Below are positions 21,646 through 29,988 of a DNA stretch of 36,804 nt, piece after piece (positions within the stretch are counted from its first letter, which is position 1; each line of letters opens with the position of its first letter). This stretch comes from Chloroflexota bacterium (GTDB taxonomy: Bacteria; Chloroflexota; Dehalococcoidia; DSTF01; JACRBR01), in contig JAGWOC010000026.1 of NCBI GenBank assembly GCA_028872875.1, forward strand, positions 1-36,804. Reading direction: 5' to 3'. The translations under genes and the position numbers were made by a program. The notes under the pieces were generated by a model. It did no database searches. It saw only the letters and a list, made by a program, of their open reading frames with translations, and was not told the DNA's origin.

Positions 21646-22179
21646 GTGTCGCCAGAACGCCTCTCAACGCCCGTCTACTGCCAGCTCTGCGGCCGCCACC
21701 TCGTCGAGCGGCAGGTCAAGGGCGAGCGCCGGACGCGCCTCCAGTGCGAGGCCTGCGGCTTCGTGCACTACATGAACCCGCGCGTGGTCGCGGCGGCGGT
21801 CATCGAGCACGGGGGCCGGGTGTTGCTCCAGCAGCGGGCGATCCCGCCGGGGCGCGGCCTCTGGACGTTCCCCGGCGGCTTCCTGGAGGTCGGCGAAACG
21901 CCCGAGGCGGGCGCGGCCCGCGAGACGCTGGAAGAGGTCGGGCTCGACGTCTCGCTCGGCGGCCTGCTCGGCGTCTACGCGCGGCCGCACGTCGGCATCG
22001 TCCTCGTCGTGTATACCGCCGAGAGCGCGAGCGACGCGGCGGTGGTCGGCGACGGCGAGTCGCTCAGCGTGCGCTGGTACGCGCCGGAGGCGATCCCGTG
22101 GGCGGAGCTGGCGTTCGAGACGACGGCGGCGGCGCTGCGGGACTGGCTCGCCAAACGCGGTGGCGGCGGCCAGGACTGA
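21646..22179 (+). CDS. NUDIX hydrolase with N-terminal zinc ribbon
   Basis: Hydrolyses nucleoside-diphosphate-linked substrates, possibly NADH-pyrophosphatase-like. Seen: zinc ribbon YCQLCGRHL...CEACGF (about residues 11-42), then [24 protein letters not shown] and the intact Nudix box running from [13 protein letters not shown] through [10 protein letters not shown], whose REUxEExGU core is complete. 177 residues from GTG 21646; the alternative ATG at 21637 directly abuts GGGAGG, leaving no spacing, so the GTG with 9-nt spacing is preferred. Substrate cannot be fixed from sequence. trmD follows on the same strand after 148 nt in which I see nothing further. Confidence 0.85.
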   Translation: MSPERLSTPVYCQLCGRHLVERQVKGERRTRLQCEACGFVHYMNPRVVAAAVIEHGGRVLLQQRAIPPGRGLWTFPGGFLEVGETPEAGAARETLEEVGLDVSLGGLLGVYARPHVGIVLVVYTAESASDAAVVGDGESLSVRWYAPEAIPWAELAFETTAAALRDWLAKRGGGGQD

Positions 22180-22327
22180 TACTGGACAGTGGAAGGTAGA
22201 CGACGGGGCGTCTCGACCGCGGGTCGGCCGCCCTCGCTACCGTCTGTCCTTCGTCTCCCCTCCCCCATCCTTCATCTTCCCCGGTCCAGCCAGCGGTGCG
22301 CGCACCCCTGCTGCGCTACCCTGCGGT

Positions 22328-23062
22328 GTGCGCATCGACATCGTGACGCTGTTCCCGGAGATGTTCGCCGGTCCGTTCGACGCGAGCATCATCGCCCGCG
22401 CGCGGGAGGCGGGCGTGCTGGAGATCGCGGTGCACAATCCGCGCGACTACACGCACGACCGGCACCACGTGGTGGACGACTACGCCTACGGCGGCGGGCC
22501 GGGGATGGTGATGAAGCCGGAGCCGTTGTTCGAGTGCGTGGACGCGGTGCGGGCGATGGCGTCGCCGCCGGGGAAGGTGGTGCTGCTGACGCCGCAAGGG
22601 CGCCTGCTCGACCATGATATCGTCGCCGGGCTGGCGCGCGAGGAGCGGCTGGTGGTGCTGTGCGGCCACTACGAGGGAGTCGATGAGCGGGTGCGCGAGG
22701 GGCTCGCGGACGACGAGATCAGCATCGGCGACTACGTGCTGTCCGGCGGCGAGCCCGCCGCGATCGTGCTCGTCGACGCGGTCGCGCGCCAGCAGCCCGG
22801 CGTGCTGGGGTCGGAGGCGTCGCTCGAGGAGGAGTCGCACGCGCAGGGGCTGCTGGAGTACCCGCAGTACACCCGCCCGCCGGAGTATCGCGGCATGGCG
22901 GTGCCCGAGGTGCTGCTCTCGGGGCATCACGCGGAGATCGCGAAGTGGCGCCGCCGCCAGAGCATCCTGCGGACGGCAGCGCGGCGGCCGGATCTGCTGG
23001 CGCGCGCGGCGCTGACGCCGGAGGAGCGGCGGCTGCTGGACGAAGCCCGCGGCGGGCCGTAG
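22328..23062 (+). CDS. trmD: tRNA (guanine-N1)-methyltransferase TrmD
   Basis: Methylates G37 of tRNAs with a G at 36, preventing +1 frameshifting; uses SAM in a trefoil-knot fold. Seen: [99 protein letters not shown] and the C-terminal [21 protein letters not shown]. 244 residues, normal. GTG 22328 is taken as start because [11 protein letters not shown] is the conserved beginning; no Shine-Dalgarno is visible. Unlike many genomes, rpsP, rimM and rplS are not next to it. Confidence 0.93.
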   Translation: MRIDIVTLFPEMFAGPFDASIIARAREAGVLEIAVHNPRDYTHDRHHVVDDYAYGGGPGMVMKPEPLFECVDAVRAMASPPGKVVLLTPQGRLLDHDIVAGLAREERLVVLCGHYEGVDERVREGLADDEISIGDYVLSGGEPAAIVLVDAVARQQPGVLGSEASLEEESHAQGLLEYPQYTRPPEYRGMAVPEVLLSGHHAEIAKWRRRQSILRTAARRPDLLARAALTPEERRLLDEARGGP

Positions 23063-23338
23063 GTCACTGGGGCCCGCCGGGCGATGGACGCTGCCGCGCC
23101 AACGTCGCCGCTACAGCTTGAAATGCCCCTCGATGACGATGTCGGGCGGTGCGCACATCGAACGATGGGCGGCGTCTGTAGAGGCGGCCCCACATGGCCG
23201 CCCACTCTGTGCCGCATCTTCGAGGACCCGGCGCTCAACCGCATCACCCACACGCGCGGCTCGCCGCCGAGCGTCTCCGGACCGGCGGCACGGTCGCCGC
23301 CGCCAACGGATTCCGTCCTCGACCCCCACCTCACGCAC
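23063..23338. other. Gene-free spacer before the thiamine operon
   Basis: I see no convincing gene in this stretch of about 280 nt. It holds a REP-like palindrome at 23178-23203. A minus-strand reading around 23111-23157 (MCAPPDIVIEGHFKL then stop) looks slightly protein-like and might be the tail of a decayed gene, but has no supported start. Confidence 0.4.
23178..23203. repeat. REP-like palindromic repeat, copy 2
   Basis: Starts GTAGAGGCGGCCCC and ends ATGGCCGCCC; partner of 4632-4657 with about 22 of 26 matching positions. Confidence 0.55.
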
Positions 23339-23367
23339 TTGACCCGCCAGCCGGGCCACCGTAGCCT
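23339..23367 (+). promoter_or_regulatory. Promoter of the thiamine operon
   Basis: TTGACC (23339-23344), 17-nt spacer, TAGCCT (23362-23367). Transcription should start near 23374, just before the TPP riboswitch. Confidence 0.6.
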
Positions 23368-23388
23368 GAGGGTGTAGCATCATCCGTT

Positions 23389-23470
23389 CTGCGGGAGCTG
23401 GGGTGACGCCCGGCTGAGAGGCCCACGCGGGCGACCGCCGAACCTGATCCGGGTAATGCCGGCGCAGGGA
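23389..23470 (+). promoter_or_regulatory. TPP riboswitch (THI element)
   Basis: Contains the conserved thi-box words GGGGTGACG, GGCTGAGAGG, GAACCTGATCCGGGTAATGCC and GCGCAGGGA in order and spacing. The outer P1 stem is CTGCG (23389-23393) with CGCAG (23463-23467). thiD starts 57 nt downstream. GCCTC at 23478-23482 can pair with GAGGC at 23516-23520, which overlaps the probable thiD ribosome-binding site, so translational control by site masking is plausible (inference). Confidence 0.95.
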
Positions 23471-23526
23471 ACGAGCAGCCTCATCGCTTCCAACCCGACG
23501 CCAGGCTCCCGGTGCGAGGCGCTGTC

Positions 23527-24399
23527 ATGCCACAGCAGCCGTCCGGCCAATCCGCGACGCCCGACGCCGCGCCCTGCGCCCTGACGATCGCCGGGAGTGA
23601 TTCTGGCGGCGGCGCGGGCATTCAGGCGGACCTCAAGACCTTCGCCGCGCTCGGCGTCTACGGCACATCGGCGATCACCGCCGTGACGGCGCAGAACACG
23701 GTCGAAGTCGCCGACTGGGCACCGGTGCCGGCGGCGCTCGTCGCCGGGCAGGTGGATGCGGTGCTGTCGGATATCGGCGCGGGTGCCGTGAAGACCGGAA
23801 TGCTGGGCGACGCGTCGATCGTGCGGGCGGTCGCGGCGGCGTTGCGCGAGCACGGGGTCACGAGTCTCGTCGTCGACCCCGTGATGGTCGCGTCGAGCGG
23901 CGCGAAGCTGCTCGACGACGGCGCGCTCGCGGTGCTCGTGGACGAGCTGCTGCCGCTGGCGGCCGTCGTCACGCCGAACGTGCGCGAGGCGGAGGCGCTC
24001 GCGGGCCGTGCCATCGCCTCGTGGGATGACGCGCGCGCCGCGGCAGCGGCGATCGTCGGGCGGGGGGCGCGGTCGGTGGTGATCACGGGTGGCGACTTCG
24101 GCGGGAGCGGCGCGGCGACCGACCTGTACTACGACGGCAGCCGGTTTCGCGAGTACACGGCGGTGCGGGTCAAGACGGAGCAGACGCACGGCACGGGCTG
24201 CACGTTCTCGGCGGCGATCGCGGCCGGGCTCGCGCGCGGGATGGAGCTGGAGGGCGCGATCTCGCTCGCGAAGTCGTACGTCACGCTGGCGCTGGAGTAC
24301 GCGTACCCGGTGGGACACGGGCACGGGCCGGTGCACCACTTCTATCGCTACTGGCAGCCGGTTGGGGCGCGCTACACGCCGGGGGTGAAGGTACGATGA
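23527..24399 (+). CDS. thiD: Hydroxymethylpyrimidine/phosphomethylpyrimidine kinase ThiD
   Basis: Phosphorylates HMP and HMP-P in thiamine synthesis. Ribokinase-type fold. Seen: LTIAGSDSGGGAGIQADLKTFAALGVYGTSAITAVTAQNT (substrate site, about residues 19-58), MLGDASIVRAVAAALREHG, VVDPVMVASSGAKLL, VTPNVREAEALAG, and HGTGCTFSAAIAAGLARG, the anion hole/ATP motif. ATG 23527 with GAGG 8 nt upstream; an alternative GTG at 23512 adds five residues. 290 residues, slightly longer than usual at the C-terminus. First gene under the TPP riboswitch; its stop overlaps the next start in an ATGA. Confidence 0.94.
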   Translation: MPQQPSGQSATPDAAPCALTIAGSDSGGGAGIQADLKTFAALGVYGTSAITAVTAQNTVEVADWAPVPAALVAGQVDAVLSDIGAGAVKTGMLGDASIVRAVAAALREHGVTSLVVDPVMVASSGAKLLDDGALAVLVDELLPLAAVVTPNVREAEALAGRAIASWDDARAAAAAIVGRGARSVVITGGDFGGSGAATDLYYDGSRFREYTAVRVKTEQTHGTGCTFSAAIAAGLARGMELEGAISLAKSYVTLALEYAYPVGHGHGPVHHFYRYWQPVGARYTPGVKVR

Positions 24400-24644
24400 G
24401 CGGGGTTACAGTCTTCGGGTTCGCGGCGGTGGGCACGATGTTCGGGACGTACTGGCTCGAAGAGCGGTCGCCGTGGTTCGTGCTGGCGTTCGCCGTCGGC
24501 TGCGCGGCATCGGCGCTGTACGGCGTGCTGGCGGGCGCGCTGCCGTTCGCGGTCGTCGAGACGCTGTGGGCGGGCGTAGCGCTCCAGCGCTTCCGGCGAC
24601 GCCACCGCGCGCTGACGGCCGTACGGCCCGTCCGGGAGGCCTGA
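24396..24644 (+). CDS. Unrecognised small membrane protein A of the thiamine operon
   Basis: An 82-residue protein of unknown function. Two hydrophobic segments: about 5-20 (TVFGFAAVGTMFGTYW) and about 27-60 (WFVLAFAVGCAASALYGVLAGALPFAVVETLW, perhaps two passes), ending in an Arg-rich cytoplasmic tail RFRRRHRALTAVRP. Its ATG overlaps the thiD stop (ATGA), the signature of translational coupling, so it is made with ThiD from the TPP-controlled transcript. A role in thiamine or precursor uptake is a guess only; it does not resemble ThiT, YkoE, PnuT or ThiW as far as I can tell. Confidence 0.65.
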   Translation: MSGVTVFGFAAVGTMFGTYWLEERSPWFVLAFAVGCAASALYGVLAGALPFAVVETLWAGVALQRFRRRHRALTAVRPVREA

Positions 24645-24645
24645 C

Positions 24646-24897
24646 GTGCACCTGCTGTGGAAGCGGTACACGCGGTCCGGCTTCGCGCCACCCTGGTTCT
24701 ACACCGCGATGTCGGCCGCGTTCCTGGCGCTCGCCGTGTGGGGCGGCCTGCGCGCGGACTGGACGGTGATGGTGCTGGCGCTCGCGCTGGCGCCGGCGAC
24801 GCTCGCGGGAGCGCGGCTGATGCGGCGGCTGAGCGCGGCGGCCGAGGCCTCGCGGCGGGAGATCGAACGGCGGCGACAGGAGGAAGACGATGGATGA
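24646..24897 (+). CDS. Unrecognised small membrane protein B of the thiamine operon
   Basis: An 83-residue protein: basic WKRYTRSG start, two membrane spans (about 15-35 and 39-55), then a charged, probably coiled-coil tail [27 protein letters not shown] 24646 starts 1 nt after the preceding stop, and the 3' end overlaps the thiG start by 8 nt. Unrecognised; its tight position between membrane protein A and thiG argues that both proteins belong to the TPP-regulated unit. The tail could contact a soluble partner. Confidence 0.65.
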   Translation: MHLLWKRYTRSGFAPPWFYTAMSAAFLALAVWGGLRADWTVMVLALALAPATLAGARLMRRLSAAAEASRREIERRRQEEDDG

Positions 24898-25672
24898 CGT
24901 ACTGACGATCGCCGGCAGGCAGTTCCGGTCGAGGTTGTTCCTCGGCACCGGCAAGTACGCGAGCCCGGAGCAGACCGTCGCCGCGCTCGACGCCTCGGGC
25001 GCGGAGCTCGTGACGGTGGCGATCCGCCGCCTCAACCTCGACGACCCCTCCGCGCGCACGGAGCTCGATTACATCGACTGGCAGCGCTACACGGTGCTGC
25101 CGAACACGGCCGGCTGCAAGACCGTCGATGAGGCGCTGCTGACGGCGCGGCTGGGGCGCTCGGTGACCGGCTCGCACTGGGTGAAGCTCGAGGTGATCCC
25201 CGACCCGAAGTACCTGCTGCCCGACCCCATCGGCACGCTGCGCGCCGCGGAGACGTTGATCGCCGAGGGCTTCGTCGTGCTGCCGTACCTCCACGCGGAC
25301 CCGGTGCTGGCGAAGCACCTTGAAGAAGCCGGCTGCGCCACGGTGATGCCACTGGGCTCGGCGATCGGCTCGGGCCAGGGGATCCTGACGCTCGACGAGA
25401 TCAAGATCATCATCGAGAACGCGCGGGTGCCGGTCGTCGTGGACGCCGGCATCGGCGCCCCGTCGGACGCGGCGCTGGCGATGGAGATCGGCGCGGACGC
25501 CGTGCTGGTGAACACGGCCGTGGCCAAGGCCGCCGACCCGCCGCTGATGGCGGCGGCGATGCGCCGGGGGGTCGAGGCGGGGCGCGCGGCGTATCGTGCC
25601 GGGCGCATCGCGGCGAAGCCGTACGCATCGGCGAGCAGCCCGCTCGAGGGCGTCGCCGCCACGCGGAGGTGA
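24890..25672 (+). CDS. thiG: Thiazole synthase ThiG
   Basis: Forms the thiazole phosphate ring from deoxyxylulose-5-phosphate, dehydroglycine and ThiS thiocarboxylate. TIM barrel. Seen: [52 protein letters not shown] with the Schiff-base Lys at about residue 99, [69 protein letters not shown]. 260 residues. ATG 24890 with AGGAGGAAGACG upstream inside gene B. Dehydroglycine here is likely supplied by ThiO, as in aerobic-type pathways; no thiH is present. Confidence 0.95.
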   Translation: MDDVLTIAGRQFRSRLFLGTGKYASPEQTVAALDASGAELVTVAIRRLNLDDPSARTELDYIDWQRYTVLPNTAGCKTVDEALLTARLGRSVTGSHWVKLEVIPDPKYLLPDPIGTLRAAETLIAEGFVVLPYLHADPVLAKHLEEAGCATVMPLGSAIGSGQGILTLDEIKIIIENARVPVVVDAGIGAPSDAALAMEIGADAVLVNTAVAKAADPPLMAAAMRRGVEAGRAAYRAGRIAAKPYASASSPLEGVAATRR

Positions 25673-25676
25673 GCGG

Positions 25677-26381
25677 TTGGCCATACGGCCCGTCTCGGAG
25701 GTGTGGGATCAGGGGCGCGATCCCGCGCTGATGCTGGTGACCGACCCCTTGCGGCTGCGGGGACGCGCGCTTGCGGACGTCGTGCGGGCGGCGGTGGAAG
25801 GCGGCGTCACCATCGTGCAACTGCGCGACAGGAAGGCGTCACACGCCGCGCTGCTCCGTGACGGCGCGTTGGTGCGTGAGGCGATCGGCCGGCGGGCGCG
25901 CTTCTTCGTCAACGGCGACGTCGGGGCGGCGATCGCGCTCGGGGCGGACGGCGTCCACCTGCCGGAAGCCGCCGCGCCGGCCGCGGCGGCGCGCGCGCGC
26001 GTCGCCGGCAGCACCATGCTCGTCTCGCGCGCGGTGCACAGCGTCGAAGCGGCCCTGCGCGCCGAGCGCGACGGCGCGGACATCGTGCAGGCGGGGACGC
26101 TGTTCGAGACGGCGTCCAAACCCGGCGCTTGCACGCTCGGCATCGACGGGCTACGCGCGATCTGCGATGCCGTGCGGCTGCCGGTGATCGCGATCGGCGG
26201 CGTGACGGCGGCGAACGCCGGGCGGGCGATCGAGGCGGGGGCCGCCGGCGTTGCCGTGATCGGCGCGATCTTCGACGCGGACGACACGGCCGCGGCGGCG
26301 CGCGCACTGCGGGCGGCGCTGGACGGCGCACGGGCGCGCACCGTTGAGCCGCCGCGCGTGCGGCCGCAACGTACGCGATGA
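25677..26381 (+). CDS. ThiE/TenI-family protein, TenI-like (thiazole tautomerase or thiamine-phosphate synthase)
   Basis: TIM-barrel relative of thiamine-phosphate synthase. Seen: [113 protein letters not shown]. Two features point to TenI (thiazole tautomerase): the VHS motif (His121 here) and FET (143-145) where ThiE usually has FPT; HLPE replaces ThiE's HLGQ-type block. TTG 25677 is favoured because GGAGGTGA ends 4 nt upstream, inside the thiG stop; GTG 25701 is the alternative. 234 residues. Its stop overlaps the thiS start. Confidence 0.85.
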   Translation: MAIRPVSEVWDQGRDPALMLVTDPLRLRGRALADVVRAAVEGGVTIVQLRDRKASHAALLRDGALVREAIGRRARFFVNGDVGAAIALGADGVHLPEAAAPAAAARARVAGSTMLVSRAVHSVEAALRAERDGADIVQAGTLFETASKPGACTLGIDGLRAICDAVRLPVIAIGGVTAANAGRAIEAGAAGVAVIGAIFDADDTAAAARALRAALDGARARTVEPPRVRPQRTR

Positions 26382-26584
26382 AGATCACGGTCAACGGCAA
26401 GCCGCGCGAGATCGACGGGGAGACCGACCTGCCGTCGTTCCTGCGTGCGTTCGACATCAACCCGCGGCTGGTGGCCGTGGCGATCAACGGCGAGGTGATC
26501 CCGAAGCACGACTACGCATCGGCGCGCGTGCGCGAGGGCGACGTGCTGGAGGTCGTACGCATGGTCGGAGGCGGCGCCCAATGA
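26378..26584 (+). CDS. thiS: Sulfur-carrier protein ThiS, with residues after Gly-Gly
   Basis: Ubiquitin-like carrier that hands sulfur to ThiG. Seen in 68 residues: [61 protein letters not shown], then AQ. The usual chain ends in Gly-Gly or Gly-Gly-Gly; here Ala-Gln follows. Start and stop are firm: ATG 26378 overlaps the ThiE/TenI stop and its own TGA overlaps the thiO start (CAATGA), so the two extra residues are encoded by the overlap. A thiF needed for adenylation is not in the window. Confidence 0.92.
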   Translation: MKITVNGKPREIDGETDLPSFLRAFDINPRLVAVAINGEVIPKHDYASARVREGDVLEVVRMVGGGAQ

Positions 26585-27714
26585 GCGGTCCGGGCGGCGA
26601 TGTTGTGATCGTCGGCGGCGGCATCGTGGGCTGCGCCTGCGCGTACGAGCTGGCGAAGCGGGGCGCGAAGGCCGTGCTGCTGGAGTACGGCACGACGGGC
26701 ATGCAGGCGACGAACGCCGCTGCGGGCATGCTGGCGCCCCTGACCGAGACCCACGAGCCGGGGCCGATGCTCGAAGCCGGCGTACGTGCGCTCCGCGCGT
26801 ATCCGCGGCTGGTCGAGGAGCTGCAAGCCGCCTGCGGCTTCGACCTCGAGCTGCGGCTGGACGGCATCCTCAAGCTGGCGTTCGACGACGCCCAGGAAGC
26901 GACGCTGCGGCGCCGCTTCGCCTGGCAGCGGGAGCTGGGCTTCGCGATCGAATGGCTCGACGGGGCAACGTGCCGCGAGCTCGAGCCGCGGCTCAGCGCC
27001 GGCGTGGTGGCGGGGGTGTTCTCGCCGGGCGAGGGGAGCGTGAGCAACCAGATGGTCGCCCTCGCGCTGGCGCGCGCCGCGGCCGCGCACGGCGCCGTCA
27101 TCCACCAGCACGCGGGCGTGCGTTCGTTCGTGCGGCGCGGTGGCCGCGTCACCGGCGTGCGCACGGCGGACGCGACGTACGCGTGCGATGCCGTCGTGCT
27201 CGCGGCCGGCGCGCGCTCGGGGCAGCTCGCGGCGCGCCTGGGCGTCGGCCTGCCAGTGCGGCCGGTGCGCGGGCAGATGGTTGCGCTCGGCGGCATGCGG
27301 ACGCCCGTGCGGCACATCGTCTGGGGGCCGCGCGGCTATCTCGTGCCGCGCGCGAACGGCATCGTCTTCGCCGGGGCCACGGTCGAGGAGGTCGGCTTCC
27401 GGCGGCGGACGACTGCGGCGGGCGTGCGCGGGCTGCGGGCGATGGCGTCGGCGCTGGTGCCACAGCTCGGCGCGGCGACGGTGCACTTCGCGTGGGCGGG
27501 GCTGCGGCCGGGGAGCGCCGACGGGCTGCCGATGATCGGGCCGCTGCCGGGCTACACAAACGCGTTCGCCGCGACCGGGCACTTCCGCAACGGCATCCTG
27601 CTGGGCCCGCTGACGGGCGTGCTCGTCGCAGATGGCCTGCTCTCAGGCGAGTGGAGTGGCGTACCGGCGGCGTTCGCCCCGGCGCGCTTCGCGGCGACGG
27701 CGGCGCTGGCCTGA
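26581..27714 (+). CDS. thiO: Glycine oxidase ThiO
   Basis: FAD-dependent oxidase that makes iminoglycine for ThiG. DAO fold. Seen: the dinucleotide-binding VVIVGGGIVGCACAYELAKRG at the N-terminus, NAAAGMLAP, FSPGEGSVSNQMVALALARAAAAHGAVIH, PVRPVRGQMVALGG, RGYLVPRANGIVFAGATVEEVGF and the C-terminal WAGLRPGSADGLPMIGPLPGYTNAFAATGHFRNGILLGPLTG. 377 residues, normal. ATG 26581 overlaps the thiS stop by four bases. Last gene of the thiamine operon; a GC palindrome follows near 27750. Confidence 0.93.
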   Translation: MSGPGGDVVIVGGGIVGCACAYELAKRGAKAVLLEYGTTGMQATNAAAGMLAPLTETHEPGPMLEAGVRALRAYPRLVEELQAACGFDLELRLDGILKLAFDDAQEATLRRRFAWQRELGFAIEWLDGATCRELEPRLSAGVVAGVFSPGEGSVSNQMVALALARAAAAHGAVIHQHAGVRSFVRRGGRVTGVRTADATYACDAVVLAAGARSGQLAARLGVGLPVRPVRGQMVALGGMRTPVRHIVWGPRGYLVPRANGIVFAGATVEEVGFRRRTTAAGVRGLRAMASALVPQLGAATVHFAWAGLRPGSADGLPMIGPLPGYTNAFAATGHFRNGILLGPLTGVLVADGLLSGEWSGVPAAFAPARFAATAALA

Positions 27715-27809
27715 TCCGTCCAACCAATCGGGAACCACCCGCAAGCGCCGCGGCGCGCCGCTACGGGTGGGGGCGCGTATACTCACGGGGTCATCGGAAG
27801 GAGCGCACC

Positions 27810-28391
27810 ATGCCCAACGCCTACCACTTCGCCCTCTTCCTGCACCTGCTCGGCGTGTTCGGCATCGCCGGCACGGCCACGACGGAGCTGGTCTGCCTTT
27901 CGATGATGCGGCGCGCCCGGACGGCACAGGAGCTGCGCCCGTGGGCGGACGTCGCCAAGATGATCGAGAAGGCGTTCCCCGTGGCAGCGCTCGTACTGTT
28001 GCTGTCCGGCGCCTACATGGTGAGCAAGGACTCTGCGCTCGGATGGGACCTGGGCTGGATCAACGTCTCGGCGACGGCGCTGATCGTCGGCGCCATCGCG
28101 GACTTCCTGATCAACGGACGGCGGGTCGACGCGATCCAGGCGGCGGCGCAGGCGGCGCCGGACGGGCCGGTGGCGCCGGCGCTCGCGGCGCAACTGCACG
28201 ACCCGGTCGTGTTCGGGACGGCGCACGCGCTGATGCTGATGCTGCTGGCCATCGTCTGGAACATGACGACGCACCCGGGCGACGCGCAGGCCGGGATCGT
28301 GGTCGTCGTGGCGGTGCTGCTCGGCGCCGGCAGCGCGATGCCCATGGTGGCACGGCGGCGGGCGATCCTCGAAGGCGGGGCGGAACGGTAG
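27810..28391 (+). CDS. DUF2269-family membrane protein
   Basis: A 193-residue integral membrane protein with about four to five spans: FALFLHLLGVFGIAGTATTELVCL, a second near 56-70 (VAALVLLLSGAYMV), another near 84-101 (VSATALIVGAIADFLI), GTAHALMLMLLAIVW, and IVVVVAVLLGAGSAMPMV. The HFALFLHLLGVFGIAG start and the small loops fit predicted integral-membrane DUF2269 proteins; function unknown. ATG 27810 with GGAAGGA 8 nt upstream; TATACT at 27778-27783 is a likely -10. Separate from the thiamine operon by 95 nt. Confidence 0.75.
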   Translation: MPNAYHFALFLHLLGVFGIAGTATTELVCLSMMRRARTAQELRPWADVAKMIEKAFPVAALVLLLSGAYMVSKDSALGWDLGWINVSATALIVGAIADFLINGRRVDAIQAAAQAAPDGPVAPALAAQLHDPVVFGTAHALMLMLLAIVWNMTTHPGDAQAGIVVVVAVLLGAGSAMPMVARRRAILEGGAER

Positions 28392-28454
28392 CCCGCGGCC
28401 CGCGGCCCAGCGTCCGGGCGCGTGCATCTCGCCCATCCGGTTCTCTGTTGTTTG

Positions 28455-28485
28455 TTGTCTGCCGTGCTCCGGACGCTGCTAGAAT
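28455..28485 (+). promoter_or_regulatory. Candidate miaB promoter
   Basis: TTGTCT (28455-28460), 19-nt spacer, TAGAAT (28480-28485). Good -10; spacing slightly long. Confidence 0.45.
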
Positions 28486-28533
28486 GACCGCGCGGCGCCC
28501 GCTGCCCGAATGGCAACAGCATCCGGAGAGCAC

Positions 28534-29859
28534 GTGAAGTACCACATCTGGACCGTCGGCTGTCAGATGAACGTCGCCGATTCGCGTAAGCTCGCCGCGG
28601 GCCTCGACCGCGCGGGCTGCGTCGCTACCGACGCTCCGGAGGACGCCGACCTGGTGGTGCTGAACACCTGCTCGGTCCGCGAGCACGCCGAGGACCGCGC
28701 GATCGGGCAACTGGGCCGGCTGAAGAAGCTGCGCGCGCGGGGCAAGGACGTTCGCATCGCCGTCATGGGCTGCATGGTCGGTCCGCGCGACGAGGATCTG
28801 CGGCGGCGCTTCCCGTACGTCGACGCCTTCGCACGGCCCCAGGACTTCGCGCCGATCATGGAGGTCGCGGGCATCGACGACACAGGCGGCGAGTTCTGGC
28901 CGGCGACCTTCGGCGAGCCCGACGCGCCCACGGCGTTCGTCCCGGTGATCCACGGCTGCGACAAGTTCTGCACCTACTGCATCGTCCCGTACCGCCGCGG
29001 CCGCGAGAAGAGCCGCACGATCGACGACATCCGCCGCGAGGTCGAGCACGACTGCGCGCGCGGCGCGCGCGAGGTGACGCTGCTGGGGCAGACGGTCGAG
29101 GCCTACGGGCACGACCTGCCGCCCGGAACATGGGTGGGCAGCGGCTGGCGGGAGGACGGCGGCGGCCGCCCGCCGGACCTCGCCGACCTGATGCGGGCGA
29201 TCCACGATGTGCCGGGACTGGAGCGCATCCGCTTCCTGACCTCGTACCCGAAGGACATGACGGCGCGCATCATCGACGCGGTGGCCGAGTTGCCGAAGGT
29301 CTGCGAGCACTTCAACATCCCCGTGCAGGCCGGCGACGACGGCGTGCTGGCGCGGATGCGCCGCGGCTACACGCTCGCGGAGTACCTGGAGAAGTTCGAG
29401 CTGGTGAAGGCGCGCGTGCCGAACGCGGCGATGGTCACGGACGTCATCGTCGGCTTCTGCGGCGAGACCGATGCGGAGTTCCGGCACACGTACGAGCTGC
29501 TGGAGCGGCTGCGCTTCGACAAGGTACACGTGGCGGCGTATTCGCCGCGGCCGGGGACGATCGCGCATCGCACGCTGCCGGACGACGTGCCGGCGGAGGT
29601 GAAGCAGGAGCGGCTGCAGGCGATCGAGCGGCTCGAAGCGCGGATCTCCTTCGAGATCAACCAGCGGTTTCTTGACAGCGAACAGGACGTGCTTGTCGAA
29701 CATCGCCGCGAAGGGCGCTGGTCCGGGCGAAACCGGGCGGGCAAGCTGGTACACTTCGAGGGTGATGCGGAGGCCGGCGCCATCGTGCGGGTCCGCATCG
29801 ACCGCGCGACCGCCTGGTCATTGCAAGGAACAGCGCTCCCCGCACCGGTGCCTGCATAG
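28534..29859 (+). CDS. miaB: tRNA-2-methylthio-N6-dimethylallyladenosine synthase MiaB
   Basis: Radical-SAM methylthiotransferase that modifies A37 of tRNAs reading UNN codons. Seen: N-terminal cluster domain TVGCQMNVADSRKL, LNTCSVREHAED and MGCMVGPR; radical-SAM CDKFCTYCIVPYRRGREKSR; TSYPKDM; HFNIPVQAGDDGVLARMRRGYT; and a C-terminal TRAM domain (from about residue 370) with DVLVEHRREGRWSGRNRAGKLVHF. 441 residues from GTG 28534, which has GGAG 5 nt upstream; ATG 28510 would add eight residues. A TAGAAT -10 lies upstream. Confidence 0.93.
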   Translation: MKYHIWTVGCQMNVADSRKLAAGLDRAGCVATDAPEDADLVVLNTCSVREHAEDRAIGQLGRLKKLRARGKDVRIAVMGCMVGPRDEDLRRRFPYVDAFARPQDFAPIMEVAGIDDTGGEFWPATFGEPDAPTAFVPVIHGCDKFCTYCIVPYRRGREKSRTIDDIRREVEHDCARGAREVTLLGQTVEAYGHDLPPGTWVGSGWREDGGGRPPDLADLMRAIHDVPGLERIRFLTSYPKDMTARIIDAVAELPKVCEHFNIPVQAGDDGVLARMRRGYTLAEYLEKFELVKARVPNAAMVTDVIVGFCGETDAEFRHTYELLERLRFDKVHVAAYSPRPGTIAHRTLPDDVPAEVKQERLQAIERLEARISFEINQRFLDSEQDVLVEHRREGRWSGRNRAGKLVHFEGDAEAGAIVRVRIDRATAWSLQGTALPAPVPA

Positions 29860-29861
29860 CG

Positions 29862-29984
29862 ATGTCAACGTACGATGTGCTTCTCTTGCCGCTGCTGGCG
29901 GGCGTCGGTGTGTTCGCGCTCGTGGGCCTGATCTGGAGCCTCACCGAAGGGTATTTCGAGGAACGCCGCAAGGACCAGCGATAA
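29862..29984 (+). CDS. Small single-pass membrane protein, 40 residues
   Basis: Reads MSTYDVLLLPLLAGVGVFAL, then VGLIWSLTEGYFEERRKDQR and stop. One clear hydrophobic helix (about 7-26) followed by a charged tail. It starts 2 nt after the miaB stop and ends 4 nt before the NUDIX-type gene, so an operon member is plausible. No strong ribosome-binding site; it may be translated by coupling to miaB. No known family recognised. Confidence 0.5.
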   Translation: MSTYDVLLLPLLAGVGVFALVGLIWSLTEGYFEERRKDQR

Positions 29985-29988
29985 GCCC

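Noticed and set aside
23111-23157. Decayed gene with tail DIVIEGHFKL
   Set aside because: Only a short protein-like end; no start, no ribosome-binding site, no homologue recognised. Mentioned in the spacer entry but not called.
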